Part shown: one piece after another, positions 43,961-55,648 of the stretch
Layout: every line of letters starts with the position of its first letter
Numbering within the stretch: position 1 is the stretch's first letter
From: Diplonema papillatum
Lineage: Eukaryota > Euglenozoa > Diplonemea > Diplonemida > Diplonemidae
Assembly (NCBI GenBank): GCA_030068145.1
Contig: JAPJBO010000356.1
Coordinates: 124,001 to 188,000, forward strand
Direction: 5' to 3'
Length of the DNA stretch: 64,000 bases
Made by a program: the position numbers and the translations under genes
Notes under the pieces: model-generated
Database searches by the model: none
The model's input: only the letters and a program-made list of their open reading frames with translations
What the model was told of the DNA's origin: nothing

Positions 43961-45493
43961 ATGACGGCCCGAGTTTTCCTGTGGACAGCGATGTTCGTCG
44001 GGGGGTGTTTGGGACATCGTAGACCTCATATTCTTCAGGTCATCATTGACGACTTGGGCTGGTCCGATGTTGGTTACCATGGCAGCGATTTGCCAACTCC
44101 GAACGTGGACCGGCTCGCCCGTGACGGGATCAGGCTCGAACGCTACTACGCGCAGCCTGTGTGCTCACCCACGAGATCGGCCATGCTGTCGGGCCTGTAC
44201 CCGTTTCGTAACGGCATGCAGCACATCGAGGCGGCTTCGCCGGCGACAACTGCAGCCCTCCCGCTGGAGAATGTGACTGTCGCGGAGTTGCTTTCGGAGA
44301 AAGGATACAGCACGCACATGATCGGTAAATGGCACGTCGGGTACGCGTCGTGGAAGAATACGCCGCTGGGTCGGGGGTTCAACAGCTTCCGCGGTATCTT
44401 TCAGCAGGAGGTGGATTACTACACGCACACAATCCCGCAGAGTTACGACTTTTTCACGGGCGAACCGAGTGCGAACCTGGGAATAGACTTGTGGAATGGC
44501 ACAAGTGGGGAGGACAGCAACGGGAGGTACGTCAACGATATTTTCATGGAAGAGGCTCGCCGAGTGGTTGCTGAGGTGGCCGACTCGTCTAGGCCTTCGT
44601 TCATGTATTTTGGGTTCTTGAACGTCCACGCGCCACTCCAGGCGCCGCCTAATAACTACTCCGCCTGCAACGACGTTACGCCCACCGGCCGTAGAACATA
44701 TTGCGAGATGGTGGCAGAGCTTGACGTATCGATCGGACAGTTGGTCGACATGTACGTTGACGCGGGGCTTTGGGACAACACCCTGATGATTGTCGCCTCC
44801 GACAACGGCGGGATGGGCAACCCGTTCGAAGGCAGGTGGCCTGGGAACAGAGGCTCCAATTTTCCCCTCAGGGCAGGAAAGGCAACAGTGTTCGAGGGTG
44901 GTGTCCGGGTGGTCTCCTTCGTTCAAGGCGGGAAGAATGTGCTTCCACCCTATGTGCGCGGGACCAAATTGACGAGTCTCATGCACGCCGTCGACTGGTT
45001 CCCCACCATCTTGCACGCAGCAGGCGTCAAGCGCGCGACACCCGCTGGGATTGACGGCGTCAGCCAGTGGGGTGCAATGCTCCGTCTGTCGAGCCCCCCT
45101 CGCAACGAAATTCCGGTGAACATTGTCCTCGGGGCACAATCTTTGTCTTCCATTATCGTAGGAGAGTGGAAACTGGTTGTGGGCATGGCAGGTTGGTACG
45201 ACGGGTACTTGGCACCGTGCCCTTACGAGATCTTGCCGGCACCTTGCTCTGAGACAGTGACGACAGAATACGGGTCTGTTATGTTGTTCAACATCTTCGA
45301 CGACCCTTCCGAGAGGGGAAACGTTGCAGCAGCGTACCCCGAGAAGGTAGCTGAACTCCACCAGCGTCTGATGTCGTACGTAGCCTCAGGCTACCAAGAA
45401 CCGCAGCTCAACCGCTTCGACAGCGCAGCCAACCAGAGCCTTCACAACGGTTTCTGGGCGCCTTGGTTGGACTCTCCTGCCGTACTCAACTAG
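43961..45493 (+). CDS. secreted/lysosomal arylsulfatase (arylsulfatase B/I/J-like)
   Basis: An intronless 510-aa sulfatase. A short hydrophobic N-terminus (MTARVFLWTAMFVGGCLG) looks like a signal peptide. The active site is complete: Asp30-Asp31 (IIDDLGWSDVGYHG) for calcium, Cys68 in PVCSPTRSAMLSG, which the formylglycine-generating enzyme would oxidise, Arg72, then Lys123 and His125 in GYSTHMIGKWH, and SDNGG near residue 280. The later block RAGKATVFEGGVRV is typical of the arylsulfatase B/I/J branch, which acts on N-acetylgalactosamine 4-sulfate. The substrate here is unknown; marine protists use such enzymes on sulfated algal polysaccharides. An upstream ATG at 43943 is possible; the frame further up runs into the transposon end, so it is not used. 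TTAC-AG at 43928-43932 may be the leader acceptor. Confidence 0.92.
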   Translation: MTARVFLWTAMFVGGCLGHRRPHILQVIIDDLGWSDVGYHGSDLPTPNVDRLARDGIRLERYYAQPVCSPTRSAMLSGLYPFRNGMQHIEAASPATTAALPLENVTVAELLSEKGYSTHMIGKWHVGYASWKNTPLGRGFNSFRGIFQQEVDYYTHTIPQSYDFFTGEPSANLGIDLWNGTSGEDSNGRYVNDIFMEEARRVVAEVADSSRPSFMYFGFLNVHAPLQAPPNNYSACNDVTPTGRRTYCEMVAELDVSIGQLVDMYVDAGLWDNTLMIVASDNGGMGNPFEGRWPGNRGSNFPLRAGKATVFEGGVRVVSFVQGGKNVLPPYVRGTKLTSLMHAVDWFPTILHAAGVKRATPAGIDGVSQWGAMLRLSSPPRNEIPVNIVLGAQSLSSIIVGEWKLVVGMAGWYDGYLAPCPYEILPAPCSETVTTEYGSVMLFNIFDDPSERGNVAAAYPEKVAELHQRLMSYVASGYQEPQLNRFDSAANQSLHNGFWAPWLDSPAVLN

Positions 45494-47757
45494 TCGGTTC
45501 CGCGCTTGAATGTGTAGTCCTTGATGTAACGAAATACACCAGGGCTGCCCGCCTGCTGTGTCCGCAACACGCTGCTCCCTCCCTTCCTTATTGTTACTCG
45601 GTCGCTTGCAACTTACACGGGTAAAAAGACACAGTGCTTCACCATCTACTCATATTGACGCCAAGTGCACAGGTGTATACTCTCTACGGCTCATCTGTAT
45701 GTTCAGAGAGGTTGTGCTAGCTCTGGTGGTCGTCGTGATCTCAATTACGTGGGGGATGTCGGTAATTGAAAGCTTTCACTCTAAGGTGCGCCCGTTCCGG
45801 GCGCACCCATTGCCCGTCTGAAGCAGGATCTCAGAGATGTTCAGTATTCCCGCGTGTGCTACGAAAGTAAGCTCGTGCTGACAATCGCATCCTGCTCGAG
45901 CTAGAGACGGGTTTTTTCTCCCCCCCCACAAAACTACGCATTTCTTTCAATCGGTCGGGATGTACGGTGCAGGGGACAAAGCCGCCAGCACTTTATGCGC
46001 TTGCATTTGACTGGCTATTGCATCCTGTTGTTGAAGACCTTCGGTTCGAAAAGGAGAATGGACATCTTTATCCCAGACCGTACTATTTCCGGATTTGATT
46101 GAAAACCCAAATGTTTGCGAAAAGAAAACTGCGACGGCAACGCAATGCAGCAAAGTGGGGAGGGGGGCAGTTGTTAGGCTCGTTAGTTCGTTAAGTTGAA
46201 ATTTAGCTCAACTGTGGCTGCGTGGGCTCCCGCTACGAGCTTGGCACAGGATGCCTCTGGCAGTCATACTCCTCCGCTTCCTGTTGTTGCTCAACCGCGG
46301 ACAACGTCAAATGAGCTTCAGCCCCGCAACTGCAACTCCTGAACAGTCCAAGAGCCATGGCCGTTTTTATCGCATCAAGAGTGCTTCCTGCCTGACGCTT
46401 AGCGTCTGACAGGGGCATGCGTGACACAGCCATGTCTAAAGGTGAGATGAGAGAGACATTAGCTCACGCTGTCAAAGGACAATACCACCGAACGACCCGA
46501 TGCTCCCAGCCCCAAAAAAGACACAAAACAAAAGAAACGAGCTAGCAGTTGTTGGCATACTTGTTTCTTGTCTCCCTCCTACTATGCTAACTGAAGCGCA
46601 ATCTCTTGCCAAACAAACGAAGGTCGCAAGACACCAAACTGATCGTCCCTCGGGATCGACGGTAACACAAAACAATTCTGTACGCCCGGAAGCCCCTCCC
46701 TTGGTCGTTCTAAAGAAGCACAACCGAGAGGCGTAACAGCGAAAGTCGTAAGCGTGCTGGTCTGCTCGGCGCAGAGGCATCCACCTGCGCCGTCTTTGTC
46801 AGCACTATTCTTCCCCGCTCTCACGCCATGCGGAGCTTCAAAGCTTCCGTTCGCATCGGGCCGCAAAACGCAGTTCAGAAGGAGCGTTGCAGCTGTTCCG
46901 CGCCTCCGTCGTTGTTACCCCGTTTTCCCCGGACATGCTTTCTGCATACAAGAGGCCACAATTCCTCTTCACCTTTTTCCCCTGCGCGAGCAGGTGAGTA
47001 ACGACAACACCAGGCTGGTTATTATCAATTGAAAAAAAAGGAGACTTTGAGACTACCGACCTTCTAATCCACAAATTAACGCGCTTGGGGGGGCTTCCGG
47101 CCTCCGGGCTGGTGCCAGTCCCTTATGAACCACGGGGCAAAATGTGGCAATCTGTGTTGTTGAGTTAGTGCAATGGTCCGAGTCGGCTATCCATCTTTAC
47201 AAATGTTTTTAGTGTCGGTCTATAAACCTCCTCAATCGAACGTTTCGGGGCGCCCTTCGGACCTAGCGAGGAAGCTTGGCTTGGGCATATATGTTACAAA
47301 TTACCGAATGTCCGAAGCCCCGCCCCCAGCCTCAGCGAAGCCTGCGCCCCAGCAAGCCGCTGTTGACACCTTCTTAATAGCCAGCCTCCACCTCCCTTTT
47401 TTTGCGACAACCAATTTCTGCTTCCCTGGAGACAGTATTTGTTACAGCTGAAGAGAACGTTGACAGCGATTAACCAGGTTAAATCGCAAAAACAAAAACT
47501 CGTTTCCACCTTCCGGCGAAGTGCTTGTGTATGACGAATATGGCGAACGCGCGATTCCCGGGGAGATATTGAATATCGCAACCGATTCTTTGAGTTCGAA
47601 GTTCTCGAAAAACTAGTGGCGACCAAAGTATCTGAAAACGATGAAAAACTGCCATGTTTATTGAACTGTGTCAACTGGCTCCAGTGGTGGCTGAAGCTCA
47701 CTTCTGTGTCGACGGTTGAGCAACACCAACAGGAAGGGGGGGGGAGGTGCCGGGGAG
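45494..47757. other. intergenic stretch with a degraded relative of the 42.4 kb element
   Basis: No gene supported. 46393-46450 (GACGCTTAGCGTCTGACAGG through GTCTAAAGGTGAGATG) matches 43327-43382 inside the element at 42.4 kb. 47051-47075 matches 43411-43436 (ACCGACCTT.TAATCCAC). The two matches are about 600 bp further apart here. ACCAACAG at 47725-47732 may be the leader acceptor of the next gene. Confidence 0.5.
46393..46450. mobile_element. fragment related to the interior of the 42.4 kb element
   Basis: About 58 bp with roughly 85% identity by eye to 43327-43382: both have GACGCT.AGCGTCTG, GCATGCGTGACACAGCC and AAGGTGAGATG. On the - strand both encode an AVSRM-x-L-x-DA peptide, suggesting a shared protein-coding past. 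No termini are visible. Confidence 0.6.
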
Positions 47758-50700
47758 ATGGCTGCCAGGGCGCTCCCTATCGCCCTGCTCGTAGCGGTAT
47801 CCCATGCAGCCACAGTTACAACCTCTCCGACAACAACTACATTCAACACCACAATTCGTGTGGATGTATCTCCGACTTCTTCGCTCGGAACAACTGACAC
47901 CTTCGTCGTATCTGATTCCGGTGGTACCTGTGGTAACCCTACAGCTACGGACTCGGTAGAGATCTCTCGGAGTGTGACTTCGAGCGCAGTTGAGATTGTC
48001 ATTCGGTTTCCCACCCCGGGCTCGTATATCGTGTGCTACACGGAAACAGGACAAGCCGTTGCTCAGGCCACGGTATCCGTGACCGGACCAACCGGGGTGA
48101 CGCCTGTTACTACAGCGGTTACTTCGGTAGCTGGGTCGCTCGTGCTGACGGTCACTGGGATAAGCTTGGATACATCGAATCCCATTAACGATGCGGCCAA
48201 AATTGTTCTCGGACGCGACTCGGACTGCCAGACCTCGACAGCGGTCGACATGTGCTGCGTGGGCGCACCATTTACGCTCGTGTCATCGTCGGCCACTGAA
48301 GCGATTTATACGCCAGCCCCGCTGCCTTTCGGTGGGTTGTTCACCATCTGCTATCGTGCATTCCAGACGGGCGTTGGAACATCGTACCATCGAATTGGTT
48401 CATTGGATGCAACGGGGGCAGCGGGCTACGCGCCGACGACTGTACCCGCAGGGACTTTCAAGTTGACAGTCGAGGGAAACGGTCTCCAATCAGGGTCTAC
48501 AGGCGATCGGTTGATGATTGCGACAGGAACAGTTTGCGACGATGCAAACATGGTCGCAGTCTCCGACGACTTGGATTCAGTCAGCGGGCAGATAACTTTC
48601 ACCGGCACCGTATTAACCCCAAGTACGGGTTATCTCGTGTGCTACCGCGTTGCTTCGCTCTCTGCCACGGCAACCGCCACCACTTACTACTTGATGGCGC
48701 AGCCTCTGACAGTGTCCGGGGCATTATCCTTTTCCCCAACTACGGCCGCTAGCGCAGGCTTCGTCAACGTGACTTTCACCGGCGTGGATCTCGATTCCAC
48801 AGCTGTTGGCGACTCGGCGAAGTTGATAAAAGGCACCGACTGTCTGAACGGGATAGCCGTTGTGATAGCAGGGGTCCCCGGCGGCCTTTCGTTCCACCCC
48901 GCCGGTCTCGCAGGAGCTTCGGCTCTGTCGTTGGCCTTCAATGTCTCTGGAGGGGGTGTGTACACTATGTGTTACAAAAGTTCTTTGGCAAGTGAGTACA
49001 CCGCTCTGCGGCCAAACTTCGAAGTCGCAGGTGCTGCCGGATTCTACCCGAGGGTCGTCCCTCAGGGCTTCATGGGGGACCTGACCATCTCCGGTGCTCT
49101 CTTGAATGCAGGCGATGCGGTTAGCATTGTGCCAAAGGGCACCGACTGCAGCTCAGTATCAGCAACGGACCTTGTCTGGGCTTCGTCTTCGACTACTCAG
49201 GGGATTGCAACGATTACATCGGCGGCGACCCTCGCGACATCAGGCTCGTTCTCGGTCTGCTTCACTCCATCCGGAGGCAACGAGTACAAGCTGACGGGTG
49301 ATCTTGTTGTGTCCGGTGCGCAAAGTGTGTCGCCCTCGGAGCTCATAGCTGGTGTCACCACAGCGGTATCGGTGCAAGGGACCAACATCGCCCTTGGGGA
49401 CCTTATGAAGCTGGTCATCCAAGCCACAGAAGACTGCACTGCCGCGTTTCCGACTTACGGGACTGTGACCCCATCTTCCACGCAAGCGGGGCAGTTCTCA
49501 GTCAACGTGCCATACGGAGGTGTCTTTACGTTGTGCTATGATCTCGGCGGAGGGGGTGCGTTCAAGGCGGCGGCCACCGTAACGGTGCGCGGTGTTCGGA
49601 GATTATCTCCTTTCTCGCCCGTTATCGCTGCCGTGGGGGCATCCACAACGTTTGAGCTCGAGGGAACCGGCCTCACCAACTTGGACTTCCTATCAATCGT
49701 GGAGAACAACGCGTCCGGCTGCGCAACGACGCAGGTGGCAGCGGCCCCCTCGCTCAGCGTGGTGAGCTCAACTCTGGTTCGTTCAGAGGGTGTTGTGTTC
49801 GCAGCGGGGGGTACTTTCTTGCTGTGCTACACTGCCACAGGAGGACCAGCGCTCGGGTTAACCCCAATGCTACAAGTAAAGGGGCCACTCTCATTTGCGC
49901 CCACCTCGTTGAATTTCGGCGAGAGCACGGTTGTTACGTTTGCTGGCTTGGCGCTTTCCACGAGCGACACAATCCGCTTGGTAGACGACGGGGCTAGCTG
50001 CGACTCGGCGGCAAGTGACCAAAGTATTGTCAGCACCGGGTCTATCGTGGTCAATCTTAAAAGAGGAGGAACCTTCTACGTTTGCTACAAACCTTTCGAA
50101 GGCGGCTTCGTCGTCATGCCCACCTCCCTCACCGTGAAAGGCCCGAGCAGCGCAACACCCACATCCTGGTTCGCGAACACCGCAGTAACCGTATCCATCA
50201 CGGGAACAGACCTCACGGATGGCTCCGACATGGTGAAGCTAGTGCCGACCACCGTCGGCTGCGCTGGAACCGCCGTCGGTGGAACTGAACAACCATTAAC
50301 GAGCGGTGCTGTAGCTTTTACAGTTGACGTCGGGGCCTACTTGTTGTGCTACCAGTTGAACGGTGCTTCGTACGTTGACTTTGCCCCCGTAACCGTTTCT
50401 GGGATTTCTTCGTTCGCGCCTACGACCATTGGCGTGAGTTACTCTGCTAAGATCACCCTCACTGGCGTTGGTCTCGACCCGCTTCAAGATCGGGTGGCCA
50501 TCAGCGAAACTGACGTGTGCCCGACAAGTGGGCCAGATACATCGTTGCCAAGTGGAGTGACCGGGTCTGCAAGCACTCTCGTTTACTCCACGAGCATTCT
50601 CACTGGTTCATCGGGACGAGCTGTGTGCCTCTGGAAAGGCGGTGCATGGATTCAGCTGCAGCCGCTCTTGGTTGTGAACGGTCCCTCGTCGCGAACTCTG

Positions 50701-53700
50701 GTTAACGCGAAAGCCTTGATCACAGGCTCGAAACTGCAATTTTTTGTCGACGGTACGGGGCTCACCGGAGGCTACGACCGCGTGCGGTGGGTCAAAATGC
50801 CATTTGCAACAGGTGGGCAGACGACGTGTTTGTTCCCTGCGGTGTCCGATGCAACGATTCTCGTTGGGAGCCCTGTGCAGACCCCCGTGGTTCAGCTCCC
50901 CGGGGGTTCCTATCTTATGTGTTACGCATTGGGTCCGAGCGGGACGTTCGTGCCTGTGGGTGCTCCGATAGGAAGTTCGGCAAGCGTGACGGGGCAGGTG
51001 GACATTGAAGGTCCATCTGGGTACTGGATCAGTTCCACCGGGAATCCGCGAATAGGGCAGCTCCTAACCCTCGGTTTCGACAACCTGAATGCGGGGGCAA
51101 CTGCGTTCATGTCGTTGTGTGAAAACAAAACCCCAGCTACCTCATTGGCGGTTGATCCGGTGACGAATATCTCGTTCTCAGCGACGAGTCTCCCGCGATT
51201 GTACCCTTTGCAAGGTGGACTTGTAAACGTCTGCTTCCTGATGCCAGGCGGAGATTACTATGCGCTGCCGGAGGTAACACCAAACGCAGCGTTCGACCCA
51301 ACGACAGCCATCAGTTCTGCTGGAACGGTTGCTATCAGCGGACCGGCCACCATTTCGGCTCCGAGCACTATCCTTGATGCAGCAACCGAGTACTCCATCT
51401 CGCTGACTGGGTACAACCTCTCCGCAGACGGTTCCGCTGTACGTTGGGTCCCAACTAGCGATGGCTGCTTGGACAGTACGTGGCTTGATGCTCGAAACTA
51501 CCTCGCCGTGGCTATCCTGACGTCACCCGGTACCCTTCTGACGACATTTTATGTTGGAGGCCTGTTCTCACTGTGCTATGTTTACCCAGACGACACTCCC
51601 CAGGTCTCGCTCTTGACCCTGGACGCAGTTGTGGTCCGCGGGATGTTCTCCGAAACTACTTGGGAAGCCGAGGCAGGCAAAGCTGGGACTACACTCGAAG
51701 TCCCGACCAATGCGACGTTGGCGCCCACTACAATCTGGCTCTGGCCGCAGAATGACGCGACCGATTACCCGGGAGTGATGCCGTGTCCAGATCAAAATTC
51801 GGTTCCCGGCGTCGTCACGACGTCTCTAATTGGCCAGGCAGGCTCACTTGCGATTTACAGCGCAGCGAACTTCCAAAGTGGGTACCATCTGCTGTGCATG
51901 TCGCAAGGCGCCGCCAGCGAGTATTTCACACTTCCGCATTTTGTGGCCGTCCGTGGCCCTGCGACATTCGCACCCTCCTCCGTGATTGCTGGAGGTGTGT
52001 TCACAATTTCATTCGTCGGTGTCCAAATCACCAACAACGATCGGGTTCGAATAGTGCCCGCAGGGCAACCCTGCAATGCGGCGGCCTCTGTTAGCGTTGA
52101 ACAGCCCGTGATTTCGTCGCAGGTTTCCACACCGCAAATCGACACACCGTCGATTTTCGATGTTTGCTACCAAGTCAATGTTCCAGGGGCGGCAGCGGGT
52201 GCATGGAACGTGCTGAGGACACAGCTTCAGGCCACAGGGGAACCAGTCGGCCTGTGGCTCATGACCGCGCTGCCCTCCAGTGTGTACAGCATGACTCAGT
52301 TTTATATCAAAGCCGCAGTCGTGGACGCCCGCGGCTGGGTGGTCCCCGTCAGCGGTGGGACGATGAACCTGGCGACGCAGAATTCCCCGGGCGTGGCAAC
52401 TCCGTATGAGGGGGGGCTGACGAAAACCGTAGTCGACGGGTCCGCGAATTTCACCCTCGCCTTGGGAACTGTCGGGGACCACTTCCTTCTGTTCACATAC
52501 ACGTCCGGAGCCACGACGTTTCAGAACCTCTCCGACGTTATAAGTGTTCTGCTGGGCAACGCTTCTACCATATTGGTAACTCTGCCCTCGACGCAGATCG
52601 AGAGCGGCTCGGCATTCACGTTGGCATACCAGATTGTTGATGAGGGTTATAACGAAGTCGCTCTTCAAAATGTTGAAGTTGCCGCGACATTAACCCCAGT
52701 CTCAGCCTCAGCTGCAGGGGGCAGCCTTTCGGGCGTAGCCACGGGAACCACCGATGCCGGCGGGTCTGGGGTCATGGTGGGGCTGAGCGTTGCGAATGCG
52801 GGGACTTACTCAATATCCGTCGAAGGTGTCTTGCCAGCGTCGGGCGAGCGGTTTGTGTCGAAGGGGTACGAAGTCATCATCACCACCGGCAACGGAACCC
52901 TCCTCATATTTTCTACGCAGCCGCCCAATGGCACCACGATTACAGCAGGGACGACGTTTCAAATCGCGGCGTACGTGCAAGATATCAGCGGAAACACGCT
53001 GTATGCCGGGTCTCCGACGACGTTTGCCATCCGTATCGCGACGACGCCTTCTCCACCTGTGGGCGGGCAGCTTTATAATACGCCCCCAGCGTCGTGTACG
53101 CAAGTGCGTTGCGACCCGGTTAGCGCTGGTGTTCAAACCGACCAAGGTGTTGGTTCGTTCACCGGCCTTTGGCTGGACAAGCCCGGTACTTACGCGCTGC
53201 GCGTGACCACGCCAAGCATCTCAGCAGTGTCCAACGACATCAACGTGGTTTTGGGGGCACCGCACCACTTTCGGGTACAAGAAAACGCAGCCAACTTGGT
53301 CACTGAGCAGGTGTTCCCTGTAAGTGTGTCACTGGAGGACCTCGCAGGCAACGTGTTGACGGCATACTCCAACTACACAGTGAGGGCAACCAGTAGCTCT
53401 GGCTCGCTGGGCGGGACCACGGTGCGGAACCTGAATGCTGGAGTGGCAGTTTTTGATGATTTGGTGTTTGGTAACTCTGGAAGTCACACCATCGCCTTCG
53501 TGGCCGACGGCCTCGGTATTTCGGCAAGCTCTGATGTTGTCGACGTGCAGGTGCAGTCCAAACAACCAACGGGGGACACTGAGTCTGATGATGGTGGCAT
53601 CGGCGGAATAATTTGGATCATCGTCGTGAGTGGCATATTCCTCGTTCTTCTAATCGCCGTCATTGTATGTTTCTTTCAATAAAGTATCCGCACTTCTTTT

Positions 53701-54402
53701 GCGCGTTCATAAAGCGCGCACTACTGCATCGCAGTAACGAGTACCTGGCGCAACTGCCCGAAGCAGATCCTGTGATGTTGCGAACAAAGAACCAGAATAG
53801 GTTCTTTCAGCACATTCCGGATATCCGTAGAGCACGGTTCAGGCTTGGGCTCGCGCTGGTCACTCGCTATGGGCCGGATGATAGGCTAGGCCCGAGCTTG
53901 TCGCAGCCGCCAAAAGCTGCTGTTAACGGTGCTCTCCAGATTCCTGATCGCAAGCTTACTTTCACTCGTAAACACGCAGGTCTGGTTTTGCATGAAGCAG
54001 CGCAACAAAGGCAGTCAGAGGTCGCGTGGGGACACGGGTAAGGAGCCCGAGGAGACACAGCCGCGTTGGGAGGACCGTTATGACAAGCCTCCCTTTGAGT
54101 TGACGGACAATCCCCTTGATCAGCAGCCGTTCTCAACGGTCCGGACGATCCAGACCCCACTTGACCCGGACATGGGCTCAAAGCGCTTTCTCTCGAGCAG
54201 CCCCGGACACGTCCAAACTCCTATCCAAGCCAGCCCGATAAATCAACATCTCTCATTCGCTGAGCTATACGCCGAAGATGTCGGTCGTATCTCTCCGATC
54301 CCTGGATACGGCTCTGTGCCGGTCCAAGCAAGCGTTCCTGCCGTCAATTCATCGCCTGTGGTTCTGCAGAACGGCAACCCGCCGCGTTTCGCTAATTATT
54401 AA
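47758..54402 (+). CDS. large type I membrane protein with ~15 Ig/IPT-like ectodomain repeats, two exons
   Basis: Exons 47758-53664 and 53980-54402 (donor GTATGT, acceptor CGCAG, phase 0) give 2109 aa. A signal peptide (MAARALPIALLVAVSHA) is followed by about 15 repeats of some 95-100 residues up to residue 1480. Each has an 'S.P....AG....V...G..L...D' start, a Cys after an acidic/Thr stretch, and a C-terminal strand such as FTLCYDLGG, YLLCYQLNG or FYVCYKPFE. Two cysteines per repeat suggest one disulphide each. The pattern suits an IPT/TIG or filamin-like Ig fold. About residues 1490-1945 are different Ig-like units (Big-1/filamin-like). The membrane segment IIWIIVVSGIFLVLLIAVI is completed by VWFCM from exon 2, followed by basic residues and a 135-residue Pro/Ser/Gln-rich tail. 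Without splicing the protein would end just after the membrane helix, with no tail. Adhesion or receptor role at the cell or flagellar surface is inferred. Confidence 0.82.
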
Positions 54403-55648
54403 GTGGGTACACGGACGCTTCTTCAACAGCATTGAAAACACAACGTAGAGCACACTTTTGAAAGATCAGTCGGAAACTAGGCGCAGCTTACGAGTGCCCC
54501 CGGGTGAGAGCCCACGCAGCCTACAGTAAATTGCCTGACTAGTTCGCTTCCCCTCCCTCGGCAGGGTCTCCTTAGGTTGTATCGGTCTCGGCCGATCTTC
54601 TGTCACTCTACTGCCTTCTTTCAGTCACAGTGGCGAGGAACGAGTCTAGCTATCAAGTGTTTCTCGCTGTAGTATCTGTAGTCGGTAGTTGTCGATGTGC
54701 TTTCTTGTACGTACTTCAAAGTTACTACAACTACAATTTTGTCCCCGTCTCTGTTGGCAAGTGCGATTCGCTTCCAGTACATTACCACGCGTGAATAGAT
54801 TGGGTCATTCCCATCATACCATCGAAGCACGTTCAGTGTAGAACTTTGGGATATTTGAAGTTCTCCAATTTTGCTCTCCAGCGAGCTACCCCGCTTTTCT
54901 GAAAAGCCATATGCCGGACATTTCTCTACCATTTTTCTCGCAAAAAAAGTAATCGTAAGCGTGGGGATGTTGCAAACCCCAGAGTTTCCACCATTTTTTT
55001 TTGTAGAACTTTCACTCTAAAAACCACCCCGATCCTCAAGCGAACTTGCTCTCTAAACAAATTAACTCTGAAAAGTTCAAGCGAGCTTGGTTGGTGTCGG
55101 TCACAAATTGTTTCGAACCTGACTCGCCAAAGCGACCAAGTAAGGTGTACACGAAAGAAGCCATGCATGCCCCCCCAAACCCACCCGTAATAGCTTTAAA
55201 AGAACCCATTCGACGAAAGTCACCCCGGAGACTCTAAAATCCCGGATTCTCAAGCGAACTATAACTCTAAAAAGTTCAAGCGAGCTTTCACTCTAAAAAA
55301 AACGCCGCATATTGGCGAAATTGGCGAGCTCTGATGGTCTGATGGAGAATGCCCGAATTAGTACACATTTCAATAACCAAACGCATTTCTTTCCCCAACC
55401 GCTCGCCTTCAGTTGCAGTACTTCGTTTGCCATTTTCCCCCCTGTATTCGTGTGTTCATGTGTTTTTGACCATCGATGCTCTGCTTTTTTTGTCCCGCAA
55501 GCGCGAACTTCTCGTCTGGAGCTGTTTTTTTGCGTGATGAAAGGCGCGTCTGCGTGTTCCAGCGTTAAATACAGTACCCTCTCTCCCACTCCGGGCTGTT
55601 TGGGAGGCGAAGAGGATACGAGGGGGCCGAGGTAGGGGCGGTACTCGG
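54403..55648. other. intergenic stretch with short dispersed motif
   Basis: No gene supported. A motif of the form CTCAAGCGAACTTTCACTCTAA appears in pieces at about 55006-55060, 55076-55090, 55247-55300 and once in the R3H intron (23961-23982). AT-rich in the first part; a T-rich, then GC-rich leader precedes the ATG at 55649. Confidence 0.45.

Noticed and set aside
44165..45361. 398-codon - strand frame opposite the sulfatase
   Set aside because: The + strand frame carries the complete sulfatase signature; the antisense has none.
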